Shown: positions 44,982 through 54,375, counted from the first letter of the stretch. The stretch: DNA of 64,000 nt from Rickettsiales bacterium (GCA_035765535.1 DASTXE010000006.1:496001-560000); one strand, 5' to 3'. Notes: generated from the sequence alone by a model not told the origin. Numbers and translations: made by a program.

Positions 44982-46061
44982 CTACTTACTGTGCGTTGTG
45001 CCTTCGTCATTGGAATAATCGAGCCCCTTCTTAAGAGCCGCGACGAACGCGTTATGGAATATACCGCCGATAGTCGCCCAGCTATCGGTCTGGATATTAT
45101 CCAGATTCCCTTCCAGCGGTATTTTGGTCGCGAACTGGTCGTGCTTCTGGTTGGTAAAGATATCGATGACCGCCGACACCACCGATTCCCAGACAATCTT
45201 AATCGGGTTGGAGGTTTTTCTCAGGTCGATAATAGCAATATGACGCGCCACCGGCTTGACATAACCGGTGACACGCTTGTCCTTCACGATGAATTCTGAA
45301 TAAAGGTCGAAATCGCCATCCTTGAAATCGAATCCGCCATAAGCATCGCTGTAATTGCTGAGTGCCGGAAGGTGAACATTCTCCAACTCCGTCACCAGAT
45401 CCATATCCGGCACTTGCTTGAGAATATTCATTCTTCCTTTAATACGCAAACTGCCGTTACCGATGGAATCCCCTTGGATGTCGAGCGTAGAAGGCAGAGG
45501 ATTGGCCTTATTGACGACATTACGTAAATTGTTCACTTCCCCATGCATGTGATGCATATAGATGTCCACGTTCGGCGTCGAAGAGAAATCCCGGTACGTT
45601 ATTTTACCGTCTGCAAAACGCACATGGTTGATGTCGATCGGCATGAGTTTCCTGATAGGCTTGGTCCAGTCCACATCATCACCTGCTTGTACAGCGGATT
45701 TATTGACCGCGAAATTGATAACGGGACCTGTAAGCACTGCATCCGACACAATCCTCCCATGCAGGAGCGCTCCCCACTGGATGGAAAGATCCGCAGTACG
45801 GATCGCAACGAATGGAACAGGAATCTTGCCTTCCTTTTTATTGATGACCAGCCTGTTCAGCCGATAAGCGCCGCGATACAGATCGATATCAATACTCTGC
45901 ACCGAGCCTTCATAACCTTTGATGTGATGCAACACGTCGTTGACGTAATTAAGCAGCCACCCAGCCAGATAAGTATGAACAATCACGACCACGGCCAGCA
46001 CCAGCGTTAAGAGCCCTCCGAGGATATAATTTCGTGTACGGTGACGGCGCTGCAGAGTCAT
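44982..46061 (-). CDS. AsmA/DUF748-like membrane-anchored protein
   Basis: The 359-residue protein has one N-terminal membrane helix (YILGGLLTLVLAVVVIVHTYL), then a large periplasmic part rich in beta strands with segments typical of AsmA-like lipid-transfer proteins (YRGAYRLNRLVI, LTGPVINFAVN, NHVRFADGKITYRDF, and NGSLRIKGRMNI). Proteins of this class are thought to help move phospholipids or control outer-membrane assembly. Its start lies 18 bases after the lipoprotein gene and its stop 8 bases before DUF488, an operon arrangement. Exact function is uncertain. Confidence 0.78.
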   Translation of the reverse strand: MTLQRRHRTRNYILGGLLTLVLAVVVIVHTYLAGWLLNYVNDVLHHIKGYEGSVQSIDIDLYRGAYRLNRLVINKKEGKIPVPFVAIRTADLSIQWGALLHGRIVSDAVLTGPVINFAVNKSAVQAGDDVDWTKPIRKLMPIDINHVRFADGKITYRDFSSTPNVDIYMHHMHGEVNNLRNVVNKANPLPSTLDIQGDSIGNGSLRIKGRMNILKQVPDMDLVTELENVHLPALSNYSDAYGGFDFKDGDFDLYSEFIVKDKRVTGYVKPVARHIAIIDLRKTSNPIKIVWESVVSAVIDIFTNQKHDQFATKIPLEGNLDNIQTDSWATIGGIFHNAFVAALKKGLDYSNDEGTTHSK

Positions 46062-46079
46062 AATATCTACACGTTGTTG

Positions 46080-46832
46080 TTAGTGCATGATGGAAGGAAA
46101 AGGTGAAGAAGACGGAGCCGAAGGCGCAGCGGGTGCGGAGGGCGCGCTTTCCGGCGTTCCATACCCGTTTCCGTTAATACCGATATAGGCTTTTGTCTTC
46201 TTCGGATCGTTTTCAACACTGTCCTGGTTCTCCGCGTTTTCAGGCAGATAATCGCTATCCCGCCAGGAGACAAAAATAAGAAGCGTCTTCTTGGTGTTAT
46301 GGGAGAAACCGTATTGCGGATCCTGCGCCGACACCAGGGCTCCTTTCTTGGTGTCATATGCGGTAACACCGAACTTCGCGACGGCCTTCTGCTCCTCCGT
46401 GCCATACAGCGCAATCTCCGGGAACGGAAGCGGTGCCGATGCGAAAGGAACCGGTATATTGAATTGCGGAATGCCGACCATAAACGTTCGGCGATTGGTG
46501 GAAAGCGCTCCGGCGCGTGTTTCGACTACAATATCCGCATTCTTTTTATCATCCACTAGCCTCGCGCCAAGCTGCAGGAGGCGGCTGCGAATGCAGGCGA
46601 TGGCATATTTACTGTCCGTTCCTTCAAAATTACTGTTATCGACAAAAACTTTCGCCCCTGGCTGAATTTCAGGCGCCAGTTTTGCCGCAGCACGCTCCGA
46701 TGCCGTTGAAAGCAGCAGTTCTTCAGTGGCCGTCCTTGCAGGATCGGTTTGCACATTGGTGGTACAGGCGCCGAGTGCAAACAGCAGCACAGAACCTAGA
46801 ATCGCTCTTCCTGTCATCATTACCTTCCTCAT
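46080..46832 (-). CDS. Predicted outer-membrane lipoprotein, 250 aa
   Basis: The signal sequence ends in a lipobox (LLFALGAC, Cys at residue 22). The mature region includes GAKVFVDNSNFEGTDSKYAIACIRSRLLQLGARLVDDKKNADIVVETRAGALS, a helix-strand pattern seen in periplasmic lipoproteins of unknown role, and ends in a Pro/Ser/Ala-rich tail. It would be processed by signal peptidase II and, with no Asp after the Cys, moved to the outer membrane by the Lol pathway. It is the first gene of the leftward operon to the AsmA-like gene. Confidence 0.75.
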   Translation of the reverse strand: MRKVMMTGRAILGSVLLFALGACTTNVQTDPARTATEELLLSTASERAAAKLAPEIQPGAKVFVDNSNFEGTDSKYAIACIRSRLLQLGARLVDDKKNADIVVETRAGALSTNRRTFMVGIPQFNIPVPFASAPLPFPEIALYGTEEQKAVAKFGVTAYDTKKGALVSAQDPQYGFSHNTKKTLLIFVSWRDSDYLPENAENQDSVENDPKKTKAYIGINGNGYGTPESAPSAPAAPSAPSSSPFPSIMH

Positions 46833-46937
46833 GAATGCTTGCGCATTAAGGTTAACCCTAAGCCGGTTAAAGACATATGTGAAGAAAGGGGGGATCGCAT
46901 TAACATGTTATAAGTGAACAAGGAATCGCGTAGTATT

Positions 46938-47051
46938 TTATCCCCAGATCATCCACCCTATCCCAAGCCCAAGCAGCAGGTTCCATAACCCTATAAAGAA
47001 ATAGAGCAGGATCATATCCGCCTTGGTATCTTTCTCCCGTTCCATATACAT
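46938..47051 (-). CDS. Small single-helix membrane peptide, 37 aa, copy B
   Basis: Like copy A at 27734, the peptide has a charged start (MYMEREKDTKAD) and a hydrophobic helix ending in GLGIGWMIWG. The ATG at 47051 follows GGGAGA with 5 bases between; ATG 47045 would align with the start of copy A. An in-frame upstream ATG (47126) would extend it to 62 residues, and a related upstream reading frame is recognisable but interrupted in copy A. Being present twice with conserved sequence argues for function; the kind of function (toxin, regulator) is inferred only from shape. Confidence 0.65.
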   Translation of the reverse strand: MYMEREKDTKADMILLYFFIGLWNLLLGLGIGWMIWG

Positions 47052-47196
47052 GGCGATCTCCCATAGAAAAGCATCATCAGGAACACTGATGGCCGGGTTG
47101 ATAAATCGCTTGTAATGGCAGCACATGGTCTGGGCAGACAGCCCAACTGCCTGAAGTGAGGCTCAAAGCCTCGTGAACACGCTTGTTCACTTATGG

Positions 47197-47225
47197 ATAA
47201 TGGAGAAGTAAGATATGGGTGTCAA
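47197..47225 (-). promoter_or_regulatory. Promoter of small-peptide copy B
   Basis: Read leftward: TTGACA (47225-47220), a 17-base spacer, CATTAT (47202-47197). The predicted transcript would start near 47190, exactly at the GTGAACA hairpin. The elements and spacing equal those of copy A. Confidence 0.65.
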
Positions 47226-47240
47226 GAAAGTATCTGGCCT

Positions 47241-47450
47241 TTAATGGCTTTCCGTTCTCTCATACCCTTTATCTTCAAAACTCTTGGCGCATTTTTCCAC
47301 TTCGGCATACGTCTCTTTGGAAGGCGTATCCGTGTCACAGCGTGCAGTATCCTTGCTGTTGGGTTTCTGGAGAATTACAACCTTATGCTCGGGTTCACCG
47401 CCGCAACCCGCAAGCAACGCAACACAAAGCGCCAGCGCTATTATACGCAT
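47241..47450 (-). CDS. Small lipoprotein, 69 aa
   Basis: The signal peptide ends in a lipobox (VALLAGC, Cys at residue 16) followed by GGEPEHKVV. The mature 54 residues are polar with two cysteines (ARCDTD and EKCAKSF) that could form a disulfide. No family is recognised. It lies just upstream of the copy B promoter, on the same strand, and is probably a separate small unit. Confidence 0.65.
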   Translation of the reverse strand: MRIIALALCVALLAGCGGEPEHKVVILQKPNSKDTARCDTDTPSKETYAEVEKCAKSFEDKGYERTESH

Positions 47451-47609
47451 ACGAAAAATACCTTCTAAAGTTATAAAATGAGGAGCGCCACTATAACCTC
47501 AAGCGTTTCGCGGTGAAAGCAAAATGATCAGTATAATATTTCAATTGTGGCGCGTTGGCGGTTGCGCTAAACTTTAAGATGAATCGCACTGAAAAACACC
47601 AGCATCATT

Positions 47610-48449
47610 ATGAAACAAACGCCACCTATCCACCCGCAAGGCTTCACACTGATCGAATTATCGATCGTGTTGGTTATTGTCGGGCTGATCGTAGGCGGTA
47701 TTCTGGTCGGACAGGATCTGATCACTTCCGCATCGGTGCGCGCTCAGGTGGCGCAGATTGAGAAACTGAATACGGCCGTGCATGCCTTCCAATATAAATA
47801 CGGCGGTATTCCGGGGGATTTGGAACTGAGCCAGGCCAGCAAATTCGGTTTCATCACCAATGCATGCGACGGCCGTAACGGCGGGCGGGATGGCAATGGC
47901 AAGCTGGAAGGCTATTACGGCACCCCTTATTATCTGGACCAATTCTTAGGGGAAACGGAATTATTCTGGGAAGATCTGAGCACGGCCCAGCTGGTGAGCG
48001 GCACCTATCCCGGCGGCAGCACGACGCGTGACTGCGATTACAACAATTCTAATATCCTGACACTGACGCCAGGACCGGACTATATCGGCAACTTCATTCC
48101 AGCCGGAAAAATAGGCTTCGGCAATTTCGTGCATGTCTATACGGATCTTTCCTTTAACTGGTACGGCCTTGCACAGATTACACCCAACCCCACTTACGGC
48201 TACGTTCTTGCGGCAGCACCAAGCATTCCGGTAATCTCCGCATACAACATTGACGCAAAGGCGGATGACGGCATGCCCAACACGGGTACGATTCAGGCAC
48301 AATACCTGACCGGCTACGCCATTACGCTGGCCCCCAACAACACCGCTCCTAACTATGCTACCTGTTACGACACGACGTCGAAAAAATATTCTGTCGGCTA
48401 CAATAACGGCACCGGCCCTAACTGTGCCCTCTCCTTCCGGTTCCAGTGA
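47610..48449 (+). CDS. Type IV pilin-like (pseudopilin) protein, paralogue 1
   Basis: The N-terminus HPQGFTLIELSIVLVIVGLIVGGILVGQDLI is a class III signal: cleavage after Gly, methylated Phe, Glu at +5 and a membrane helix. The rest is a secreted domain of about 240 residues with four cysteines, ending in CALSFRFQ. The gene at 51141 has the same plan (AVHAFQYKYGGIPGDL here, AVHAFQLKYRYLPGDI there; CALSFEFQ at its end), so the two are paralogues. They need a type IV pilus or type II secretion machine, which is not in the window. Confidence 0.88.
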   Translation: MKQTPPIHPQGFTLIELSIVLVIVGLIVGGILVGQDLITSASVRAQVAQIEKLNTAVHAFQYKYGGIPGDLELSQASKFGFITNACDGRNGGRDGNGKLEGYYGTPYYLDQFLGETELFWEDLSTAQLVSGTYPGGSTTRDCDYNNSNILTLTPGPDYIGNFIPAGKIGFGNFVHVYTDLSFNWYGLAQITPNPTYGYVLAAAPSIPVISAYNIDAKADDGMPNTGTIQAQYLTGYAITLAPNNTAPNYATCYDTTSKKYSVGYNNGTGPNCALSFRFQ

Positions 48450-48543
48450 CCGCAGACATTTGCCTCGCGGGTCGTAGAATCCTTATTGATCTCTTATTAT
48501 TTATGTTATGAATATTGCACTGTAATCAGGCAAATTGAATATT

Positions 48544-50427
48544 ATGCAGAAAATAGCACCTACACTTAACTGGAAAAAAATCCGCAAACATACCGGTGCC
48601 GCGTTGCTGGCGGCATGCCTTTGCGCTTCTGCGGCCAATGCAGCGAAAGACACCGCGCACCCCGCTGCCATGGAGGGCAAGGACGTACTGGCCTACCTTC
48701 AGCAGGTGATCAGCTGGCGGCATGCCATTGTGGACAGCGATCTCCCCTCCGAGGACGCACGCGTTTCCCTGCTGAAAGACGCGCTGAGAAACAACTCCCA
48801 GAAAGTGCTGAAAGACAGTTTCGATTTCGCCAATATTGAAAGTTCTTTTCTTGAGGAAGCACCTTCTGTCAATAATAACAACGAGACCCGCCACCTGACG
48901 CTGGAAAAGAAAATCGAGGAAGCGCAGCAGCGCATCGATAATCTCAACAGCCAGTTGGATGAACTTGCCAATAACGGTTCCACCGCCGCCCAGCGCGAAA
49001 AGATCAGGGGCAACCTGAAGGTGGAAGAAGCACGCCTTGAACTTCTTAATCGCTTCATGGCCGTCTTTAACACAAACGATATTGATGATACCGGACTGAC
49101 CGGTAATATTCATAAACTATCCCGATCCGTGCTGGGCGACCTGACGGAACAGGTTCCGGTAACCGCAAAGCCTGCGACACAGGATGCCGTGCAGGACAGG
49201 GATGGTGGCCTTCTCACGATGATGTCCGGCCTTCTATCGCTTTCACGCAAGAAAAGCGAACTCAATGCGCTTATCTCGCAGACGAAAGAGCTTAATACGA
49301 ATAACACCGCTGTCATCAATTCCATGCGCGGTTCCCTGCAGGACGTGATCAAACAGGGCTACGAGCTGGCGGATACTCCTGTCGGCAAGGACAGGAAAAG
49401 CCAGGAAGACCACAAGCGCGCGCTGGATGCCTGGACGCAGAAATATAAGAAAATGTCCGAAGCTGTTATTCCGCTGGCCGAAATCCGCAGCCTTCTGGAT
49501 GCCAGCACCAACAACCTGAAAGAATGGTCGCTGATTCTGGATCAGGGATGGCTCAGCATCTTCCATCGCTTTATTATTCGCCTGGCGATTCTCGCCGTTT
49601 CGCTGGTGATTCCGTTTATCCTGATGGAGCTGGCAAACCGGGCGATCCGCCGATATGTTAAAGACTCTACCCGCCTGCGCCAGGTAAATGTCGCCAAGCA
49701 GGTGGTGTTTGTGGCACTGCTGGTGCTCATTTTCTTTCTTAATTTCTTTACGGAATTCGGATCGCTTGCAACTTATGCGGGTTTCCTCACGGCAGGTCTG
49801 GCGGTGGCGTTACAAACAGTGCTCGTCTCATTGACCGCACATTTCTTTTTCTTCGGCCGCTTTGGTGTGCGTGCCGGCGATCGCGTTACGATCTCGGGCG
49901 TTACGGGTGATGTCATCCAGGTAGGCATGCTCAGGATTTACCTGATGGAGCTTATCGGTGATAAAAGCGCGTTGCGCCCTTCCGGTAAGATCGTAGCCTT
50001 CCCCAACTCCGTCCTGTTCAGCACCACGGCATTCTCCAAACAGGTGAGCGGCACGAACTATGCGTGGAACGACTTAACCTTCATCCTGGACCCCAAAAGC
50101 GACTTCATGGCATTGAACAAAAAGATTCTTGATGTGGTTAATAGTGTGTATGGGGAATATAAGAAGACGATTGAGCGGCAGCATATCGCCCTCGAACAAT
50201 CCACGCATCTATCGGTCAGCGTCCCTGCACCTCGCAGTGAAATTCGCGTAAAAGATTCAGGTCTGCTCTGCGAAGTACATTACCCCGTCATGCTCGAAAA
50301 TGCGTCTACAGTATATGGACAGATGCTGGAAAAGCTGATGAAGGCTTTCGCAAACGATCCTGCATTCAAACTCGTGCTGTCAAATCCGATGAAGATCGTT
50401 CCTGTTTCGACGGAAGAATCTGCCTGA
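48544..50427 (+). CDS. MscS-family mechanosensitive channel with periplasmic domain
   Basis: After a signal peptide (AALLAACLCASAANA) comes a helical, partly coiled-coil periplasmic region (about residues 25-335). Three or more membrane helices follow (about 345-440) and the MscS domain: FLTAGLAVALQTVLVSLTAHFFFFGRFGVRAGDRVTI, then GKIVAFPNSVLF. The 627-residue length is between short MscS and large MscK-like channels. Such channels release solutes upon hypo-osmotic shock. ATG 48544 is chosen over an upstream TTG. It lies between the two pilin-like genes. Confidence 0.87.
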   Translation: MQKIAPTLNWKKIRKHTGAALLAACLCASAANAAKDTAHPAAMEGKDVLAYLQQVISWRHAIVDSDLPSEDARVSLLKDALRNNSQKVLKDSFDFANIESSFLEEAPSVNNNNETRHLTLEKKIEEAQQRIDNLNSQLDELANNGSTAAQREKIRGNLKVEEARLELLNRFMAVFNTNDIDDTGLTGNIHKLSRSVLGDLTEQVPVTAKPATQDAVQDRDGGLLTMMSGLLSLSRKKSELNALISQTKELNTNNTAVINSMRGSLQDVIKQGYELADTPVGKDRKSQEDHKRALDAWTQKYKKMSEAVIPLAEIRSLLDASTNNLKEWSLILDQGWLSIFHRFIIRLAILAVSLVIPFILMELANRAIRRYVKDSTRLRQVNVAKQVVFVALLVLIFFLNFFTEFGSLATYAGFLTAGLAVALQTVLVSLTAHFFFFGRFGVRAGDRVTISGVTGDVIQVGMLRIYLMELIGDKSALRPSGKIVAFPNSVLFSTTAFSKQVSGTNYAWNDLTFILDPKSDFMALNKKILDVVNSVYGEYKKTIERQHIALEQSTHLSVSVPAPRSEIRVKDSGLLCEVHYPVMLENASTVYGQMLEKLMKAFANDPAFKLVLSNPMKIVPVSTEESA

Positions 50428-50437
50428 AGGTAGCAGT

Positions 50438-50845
50438 CTAAAGTTCTTTCAGCGACATGGTGCGCAACAGGTCGGCAACGCGCTTGCGCAGCGCATGATC
50501 CTTAATGCGGCGGAAAGACTTCATGGCCTCTATTGCCTCACGGTCGGATGCTGTTTTGCCTTCCTCGAAATCCGCACTGTTTTCCATCGCGCCGGAAGTT
50601 TTACCCTTCGTGCGTATTCCCGGCTGTTCAATACCTTCAAAGAAATAAGCGACGGGAACTTTAAGGAATTCGGCAAATTCGCACAATCTGGCCGCATTCA
50701 TGGCATTGGTGCCTTTTTCATATTTCTGCACCTGCTGTGAAGCAACGCCAATACCGTTACCCACGGCCTCCTGGCTTAACCCCAGCATGGTGCGGCGTGT
50801 CCTTAATTGCTTTCCTACATGCCTGTTAATATCCTCATGCGCCAT
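50438..50845 (-). CDS. XRE-family transcriptional regulator
   Basis: The N-terminal 70 residues are a Cro/CI-type helix-turn-helix (LRTRRTMLGLSQEAVGNGIGVASQQVQKYEKGTNAM followed by RLCEFAEFLKVPVAYFF). The C-terminal 60 residues are charged and helical. The 135-residue layout is a common one in Alphaproteobacteria. It converges on the MscS gene with 10 bases between the stops. Targets are unknown. Confidence 0.9.
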   Translation of the reverse strand: MAHEDINRHVGKQLRTRRTMLGLSQEAVGNGIGVASQQVQKYEKGTNAMNAARLCEFAEFLKVPVAYFFEGIEQPGIRTKGKTSGAMENSADFEEGKTASDREAIEAMKSFRRIKDHALRKRVADLLRTMSLKEL

Positions 50846-51140
50846 ATCTAAACTTTCTCTGTATCAAAATTGGATAGTCTCAAGTTATAAAATATTCATT
50901 CCATCAGCAAGCAATAATTGAATATTTACTTTCTATACTCGCAAAAAGCTCACTACCGCCGATTTTAAATTATAAAAAAGAAACAAAGAATACGCTTTGA
51001 TTTAGGTCAAATACAGCCTAACACCTTGTAAGACATTGATTACGTTAAAATAAAAGAATTTATTAAGACCAATAATATTATATACAAAGATTAGTTTTAC
51101 ACAAACATAGGACCACCGGACAGGCATTCCGTAATAGTAC
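50846..51140. other. AT-rich intergenic region
   Basis: About 295 bases between the XRE start and the stop of the second pilin-like gene. It should hold the XRE promoter, but no clear -35/-10 pair, hairpin or gene was seen. Confidence 0.4.
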
Positions 51141-52073
51141 TTATTGAAATTCAAAGGAAAGGGCACAATTCAGGATCGCGCCATTCTTACTTGTGGAATA
51201 TTGCTGCGTTCCACCCCCCACATTATTATTGTCAAAACAATTGGTTGTTGCATAAGGGGTTGCTGCCGTTGTGGGATTGCAGCGTTGGAAATTTACATCC
51301 CACCCCGCATCTGCACCGGCCAGATTCTTCCCTGCTGCAAAGGCAGCCTCACCGCTATACACAAAGGAGTTTTGATAACAGGCTGTTACCGCACCCGTCA
51401 TAGGCAGACCGTCATCAATCTTGCTGTCGATGGAAGCGGCCTGTTGCACGCTGATGCCGGGATCAGAGGCGGAAGCAACATATGTTCTGAGTTTAGTAAC
51501 AGTGGAGACACCAAAATAATTGGTGGAATTATGGCTGTGCACATAGACAAACGTGTTATTGCCGATCTTCCCTGTCGGCAGCCAGTCAGAAATGCTTGGA
51601 CTGGAAGTGAGTGTAATCTGTGGCGGGATTTGGGTAGTGGAAGGATATCCGGCACCTTTCTGGTCATAACTGTAAATCGTTGCATCAATGAGCCCCGCAA
51701 CCGTCAGATCCGCCCAGAATATAGGTATTTCGCCTGTTCCCATGAACGTGCCCTGATCATTCGCCCAGGTTCCCGTGTAATCGCCCTCTATCAGGCCGTT
51801 TCCATCCCCTTGCCCTGTGGCTGAGCCTCGGGCCGCAAATCCGTTCATGCTTGCAGGTGTACTGGGAATATCCCCTGGAAGATAACGGTATTTCAGTTGA
51901 AATGCATGCACTGCTGTCTGATATTTGTTAATCTGGGTGATCTGCGCTCTCTCGCCTGCGCTGTCAATCAGGCTGCGGCCCGCTACGACTGCGCCCACCA
52001 GCAGACCTATCACGACCAGCACAATGCTTACTTCAATCAGGGTGAAACCATGCTGCCGTTCTTTAATAAGCAT
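51141..52073 (-). CDS. Type IV pilin-like (pseudopilin) protein, paralogue 2
   Basis: The leader is RQHGFTLIEVSIVLVVIGLLVGAVVAGRSLI, with Gly/Phe cleavage, Glu at +5 and a membrane helix. The 310-residue protein shares its plan with the gene at 47610, including AQITQINKYQTAVHAFQLKYRYLPGD and a CALSFEFQ end, and has several Cys and Asn/Gly/Thr-rich loops. Such large pseudopilins may be pilus tips or adhesins. A TATAAT box (52125-52120, read leftward) upstream could be its promoter. Confidence 0.88.
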   Translation of the reverse strand: MLIKERQHGFTLIEVSIVLVVIGLLVGAVVAGRSLIDSAGERAQITQINKYQTAVHAFQLKYRYLPGDIPSTPASMNGFAARGSATGQGDGNGLIEGDYTGTWANDQGTFMGTGEIPIFWADLTVAGLIDATIYSYDQKGAGYPSTTQIPPQITLTSSPSISDWLPTGKIGNNTFVYVHSHNSTNYFGVSTVTKLRTYVASASDPGISVQQAASIDSKIDDGLPMTGAVTACYQNSFVYSGEAAFAAGKNLAGADAGWDVNFQRCNPTTAATPYATTNCFDNNNVGGGTQQYSTSKNGAILNCALSFEFQ

Positions 52074-52419
52074 AAGGGCGTCCGCTATAATGGCTTAAAA
52101 ATTCCTTTTAGGTGAATATATTATACGCGCATCGCCTATCCGAAGGCAAGTAGCCGCTTAAACTCTATTGTCGATATATGACCTTAAGCATTAATCCATT
52201 TATAAAGAATTAAATTATTAATAAGCACTTACGATCAGCAAAGCACTGAATTTAGTGGCAAATTATAATTTGCTTCTGCAAAATATATTAACAATAATTA
52301 ATTTTCTATGGCGCGAGCGGGTAAAATAGTTTATACAACCTGCGCTTTGCCGCCGGGGCTGTAATCCGCCAGGACAGGGCAATAGCAGAACCTGATATGA
52401 TTTGCCAGAAGGATTTTAC
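52074..52419. other. Divergent intergenic region with perfect palindrome
   Basis: AT-rich region between the leftward pilin-like gene and the rightward sugar transferase. It contains a TATAAT box for the leftward gene (52120-52125) and a perfect 16-base palindrome, GCAAATTATAATTTGC (52258-52273), a candidate operator. No gene is seen. Confidence 0.5.
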
Positions 52420-53928
52420 ATGTCGCCCGCCAATACCGCATTAGATGTCATAAGCCAAACCGGTAAGGCAAAACCTATATTTTCCCAGAATTATACCACA
52501 GATAATACTGCGCATGGTGGCATTGCTCTGGACAATCCCAATCGCCGCCTGGCATGGTATGCAGTTGGCGATGCGCTGGCACTTCTCACCGGCTTCCTGC
52601 TTGCCATGGCGCTGGCAGGTGCCGTGAACCACCTTCTGTTTGACCGTGCACTGGATGCAGGACAGACCACCAGTATTTTTGAAAGACTTCTGCAGCCTGT
52701 CTTTCTTGCAGGCGGCATATTATTGTGGTTCCTGCATACCGGCCATTACCGTATGCGGATGCCCTTCTGGATGGAAAGCCGCAAAATCATTGCAGCACTC
52801 GGTTTCGCCATGATGGCGGACGGGTTCTTCCAGTTCGCCAATAAGCAGGATGCCTCCCGCCTGTGGCTTGTAGCGGGATGGGCGATGGCAGCTTTTCTTA
52901 TCATGGCATTTCGTGCCGCTATACGCACCGCGCTGAGCAATCAGGGCCTGTTCCATGTGCGCACGCTGCTGGTCGGCGGCGGGGAAACGGCTGAGCATAT
53001 ACGCAGCGTCCTGCACTCGGAACGCGGATTCGGCTACAATGTCACCGCCCACATCAAACACCTGCCGGAAGCCTTCCTGCAGGCAGGCGCCTCATGGAAG
53101 AAACTCTGCGCTCTGCACGGGGCCGATCATATTATCATAGCACTTGACGGCTTTGAGCTGGCAAGCGCAGAACGCCCGCTCGCACAGCTGGCCCGTGAAC
53201 ATGTACCCTTCTCCATAACGCCGCCGCTGCGCCATCTGCCAGTAGCAGGCATGGAGCCGCAATATTTCTTCAGCCACGATGCCATGCTGATGACGCGCAG
53301 CAGCGGCCTTGACCAGCCGATCCCGCGCACGCTGAAACGCTTGCTCGATATCTGTGCCGCTGGCGGTGCATTGCTGATACTGAGCCCCCTGATGCTGATC
53401 CTTATCGCACTCGTCAAGCGTGACGGCGGCCCAGCTTTCTTCGGACATTCACGTGTAGGTAAAGACGGAAAAAGCTTCTCATGCTTGAAATTCCGCTCCA
53501 TGGTCATGAACGGAGATGCTGTCCTGAAACGCTATCTTGAGCGTAATCCGCAGGCCAATAAGGAATGGCAGGAAACGCGTAAGCTGCAGAACGACCCGCG
53601 CGTGACAAAGCTCGGAAGCTTTATCCGCAAGACGAGCCTGGACGAACTGCCGCAGCTCATTAATGTGCTGCGCGGCGATATGAGCCTCGTCGGCCCCCGC
53701 CCTGTCGTCACCGCAGAATTGCCTCACTACGAAAGCGATATATCTTACTATTATCGCGTGCGCCCGGGCATCACCGGCCTGTGGCAGGTGAGCGGCCGTA
53801 ATGACGTCACCTACGCCCAGCGCGTGCAGTTGGACGGCTGGTATGTGCGTAACTGGTCCCTGTGGCATGATATTGCCATTATCTGCAAGACCTTCCCCGC
53901 AATCTTCCAAAAGCGCGGCGCATACTAA
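52420..53928 (+). CDS. Polyprenyl-phosphate sugar-1-phosphate transferase (WcaJ/WbaP type)
   Basis: This inner-membrane enzyme loads the first sugar phosphate onto undecaprenyl phosphate to start exopolysaccharide repeat synthesis. The 502-residue protein has four N-terminal membrane helices (about residues 45-175), a CoA-binding-like domain ([14 protein letters not shown]), one more helix ([19 protein letters not shown]), and the bacterial sugar-transferase domain with [33 protein letters not shown] and [16 protein letters not shown] 52420 has AAGGA 7 bases upstream. It is about 3 kb from the leftward exopolysaccharide operon and would work with it. Confidence 0.93.
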   Translation: MSPANTALDVISQTGKAKPIFSQNYTTDNTAHGGIALDNPNRRLAWYAVGDALALLTGFLLAMALAGAVNHLLFDRALDAGQTTSIFERLLQPVFLAGGILLWFLHTGHYRMRMPFWMESRKIIAALGFAMMADGFFQFANKQDASRLWLVAGWAMAAFLIMAFRAAIRTALSNQGLFHVRTLLVGGGETAEHIRSVLHSERGFGYNVTAHIKHLPEAFLQAGASWKKLCALHGADHIIIALDGFELASAERPLAQLAREHVPFSITPPLRHLPVAGMEPQYFFSHDAMLMTRSSGLDQPIPRTLKRLLDICAAGGALLILSPLMLILIALVKRDGGPAFFGHSRVGKDGKSFSCLKFRSMVMNGDAVLKRYLERNPQANKEWQETRKLQNDPRVTKLGSFIRKTSLDELPQLINVLRGDMSLVGPRPVVTAELPHYESDISYYYRVRPGITGLWQVSGRNDVTYAQRVQLDGWYVRNWSLWHDIAIICKTFPAIFQKRGAY

Positions 53929-53942
53929 GAAGCTCTAAGGAC

Positions 53943-53977
53943 AAAGGCGTCAGACCAGAAATAGGCTTGACGCCTTT
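53943..53977 (+). terminator. Intrinsic terminator after the sugar transferase
   Basis: AAAGGCGTCA (53943-53952) pairs with TGACGCCTTT (53968-53977) around a 15-base loop, followed by TTATTTAAT. Confidence 0.75.
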
Positions 53978-54027
53978 TATTTAATCCTATATATAACCAT
54001 ATAGATATATAACTGATTGGATATGTT

Positions 54028-54375
54028 ATGCAGGATATGCTGAGCGCCACCTTCTCCGCCCTTGCCGACCCTACCCGTCGCGCGATGCTTGCACGGCTTG
54101 CCCAGGGCGAAAAATCGGTCAAGGAGCTGGCGGAACCGTTTAATCTAAGCCAGCCGGCTATCTCCAAACATCTCAAAGTGCTGGAGAAAGCCGGATTGGT
54201 TACAACAGGCCACCATGCCCAGCTGCGCCCGCGCAAACTGGATACAAAGCCCCTGAAACAGCTTTCCGACTGGCTGGAACATTACAAACGCTACTGGGAC
54301 GAGAGTTTTGACCGTCTTGATACCTATCTGACCACATTACAACAACAGGAGAAAGACCATGACGGCAACCAATAA
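54028..54375 (+). CDS. ArsR-family transcriptional regulator
   Basis: A 115-residue winged-helix repressor: FSALADPTRRAMLARLAQGEKSVKELAEPFNLSQPAISKHLKVLEKAGLV is the ArsR helix-turn-helix, followed by a C-terminal helix. The metal-binding cysteines of classic ArsR are absent, and this subtype is normally paired with AHSA1 proteins. Its last 17 bases overlap the AHSA1 gene, so it most likely autoregulates the ArsR-AHSA1-GST operon. Confidence 0.93.
   Translation: MQDMLSATFSALADPTRRAMLARLAQGEKSVKELAEPFNLSQPAISKHLKVLEKAGLVTTGHHAQLRPRKLDTKPLKQLSDWLEHYKRYWDESFDRLDTYLTTLQQQEKDHDGNQ

Larger units (their letters stand above)
46910..47230 (-). repeat. Small-peptide unit, copy B, with end-to-end inverted repeat
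   Basis: The unit is related to 27734-28190. ATAAGTGAACAAG occurs at 46910-46922 on the plus strand and again, on the minus strand, at 47194-47182. In a leftward transcript this puts complementary 13-mers at the 5' and 3' ends. The 5' copy is also part of a local hairpin (GTGAACA/TGTTCAC, 47173-47190), and a second hairpin (GAGGCT/AGCCTC, 47158-47172) follows it. Confidence 0.55.
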
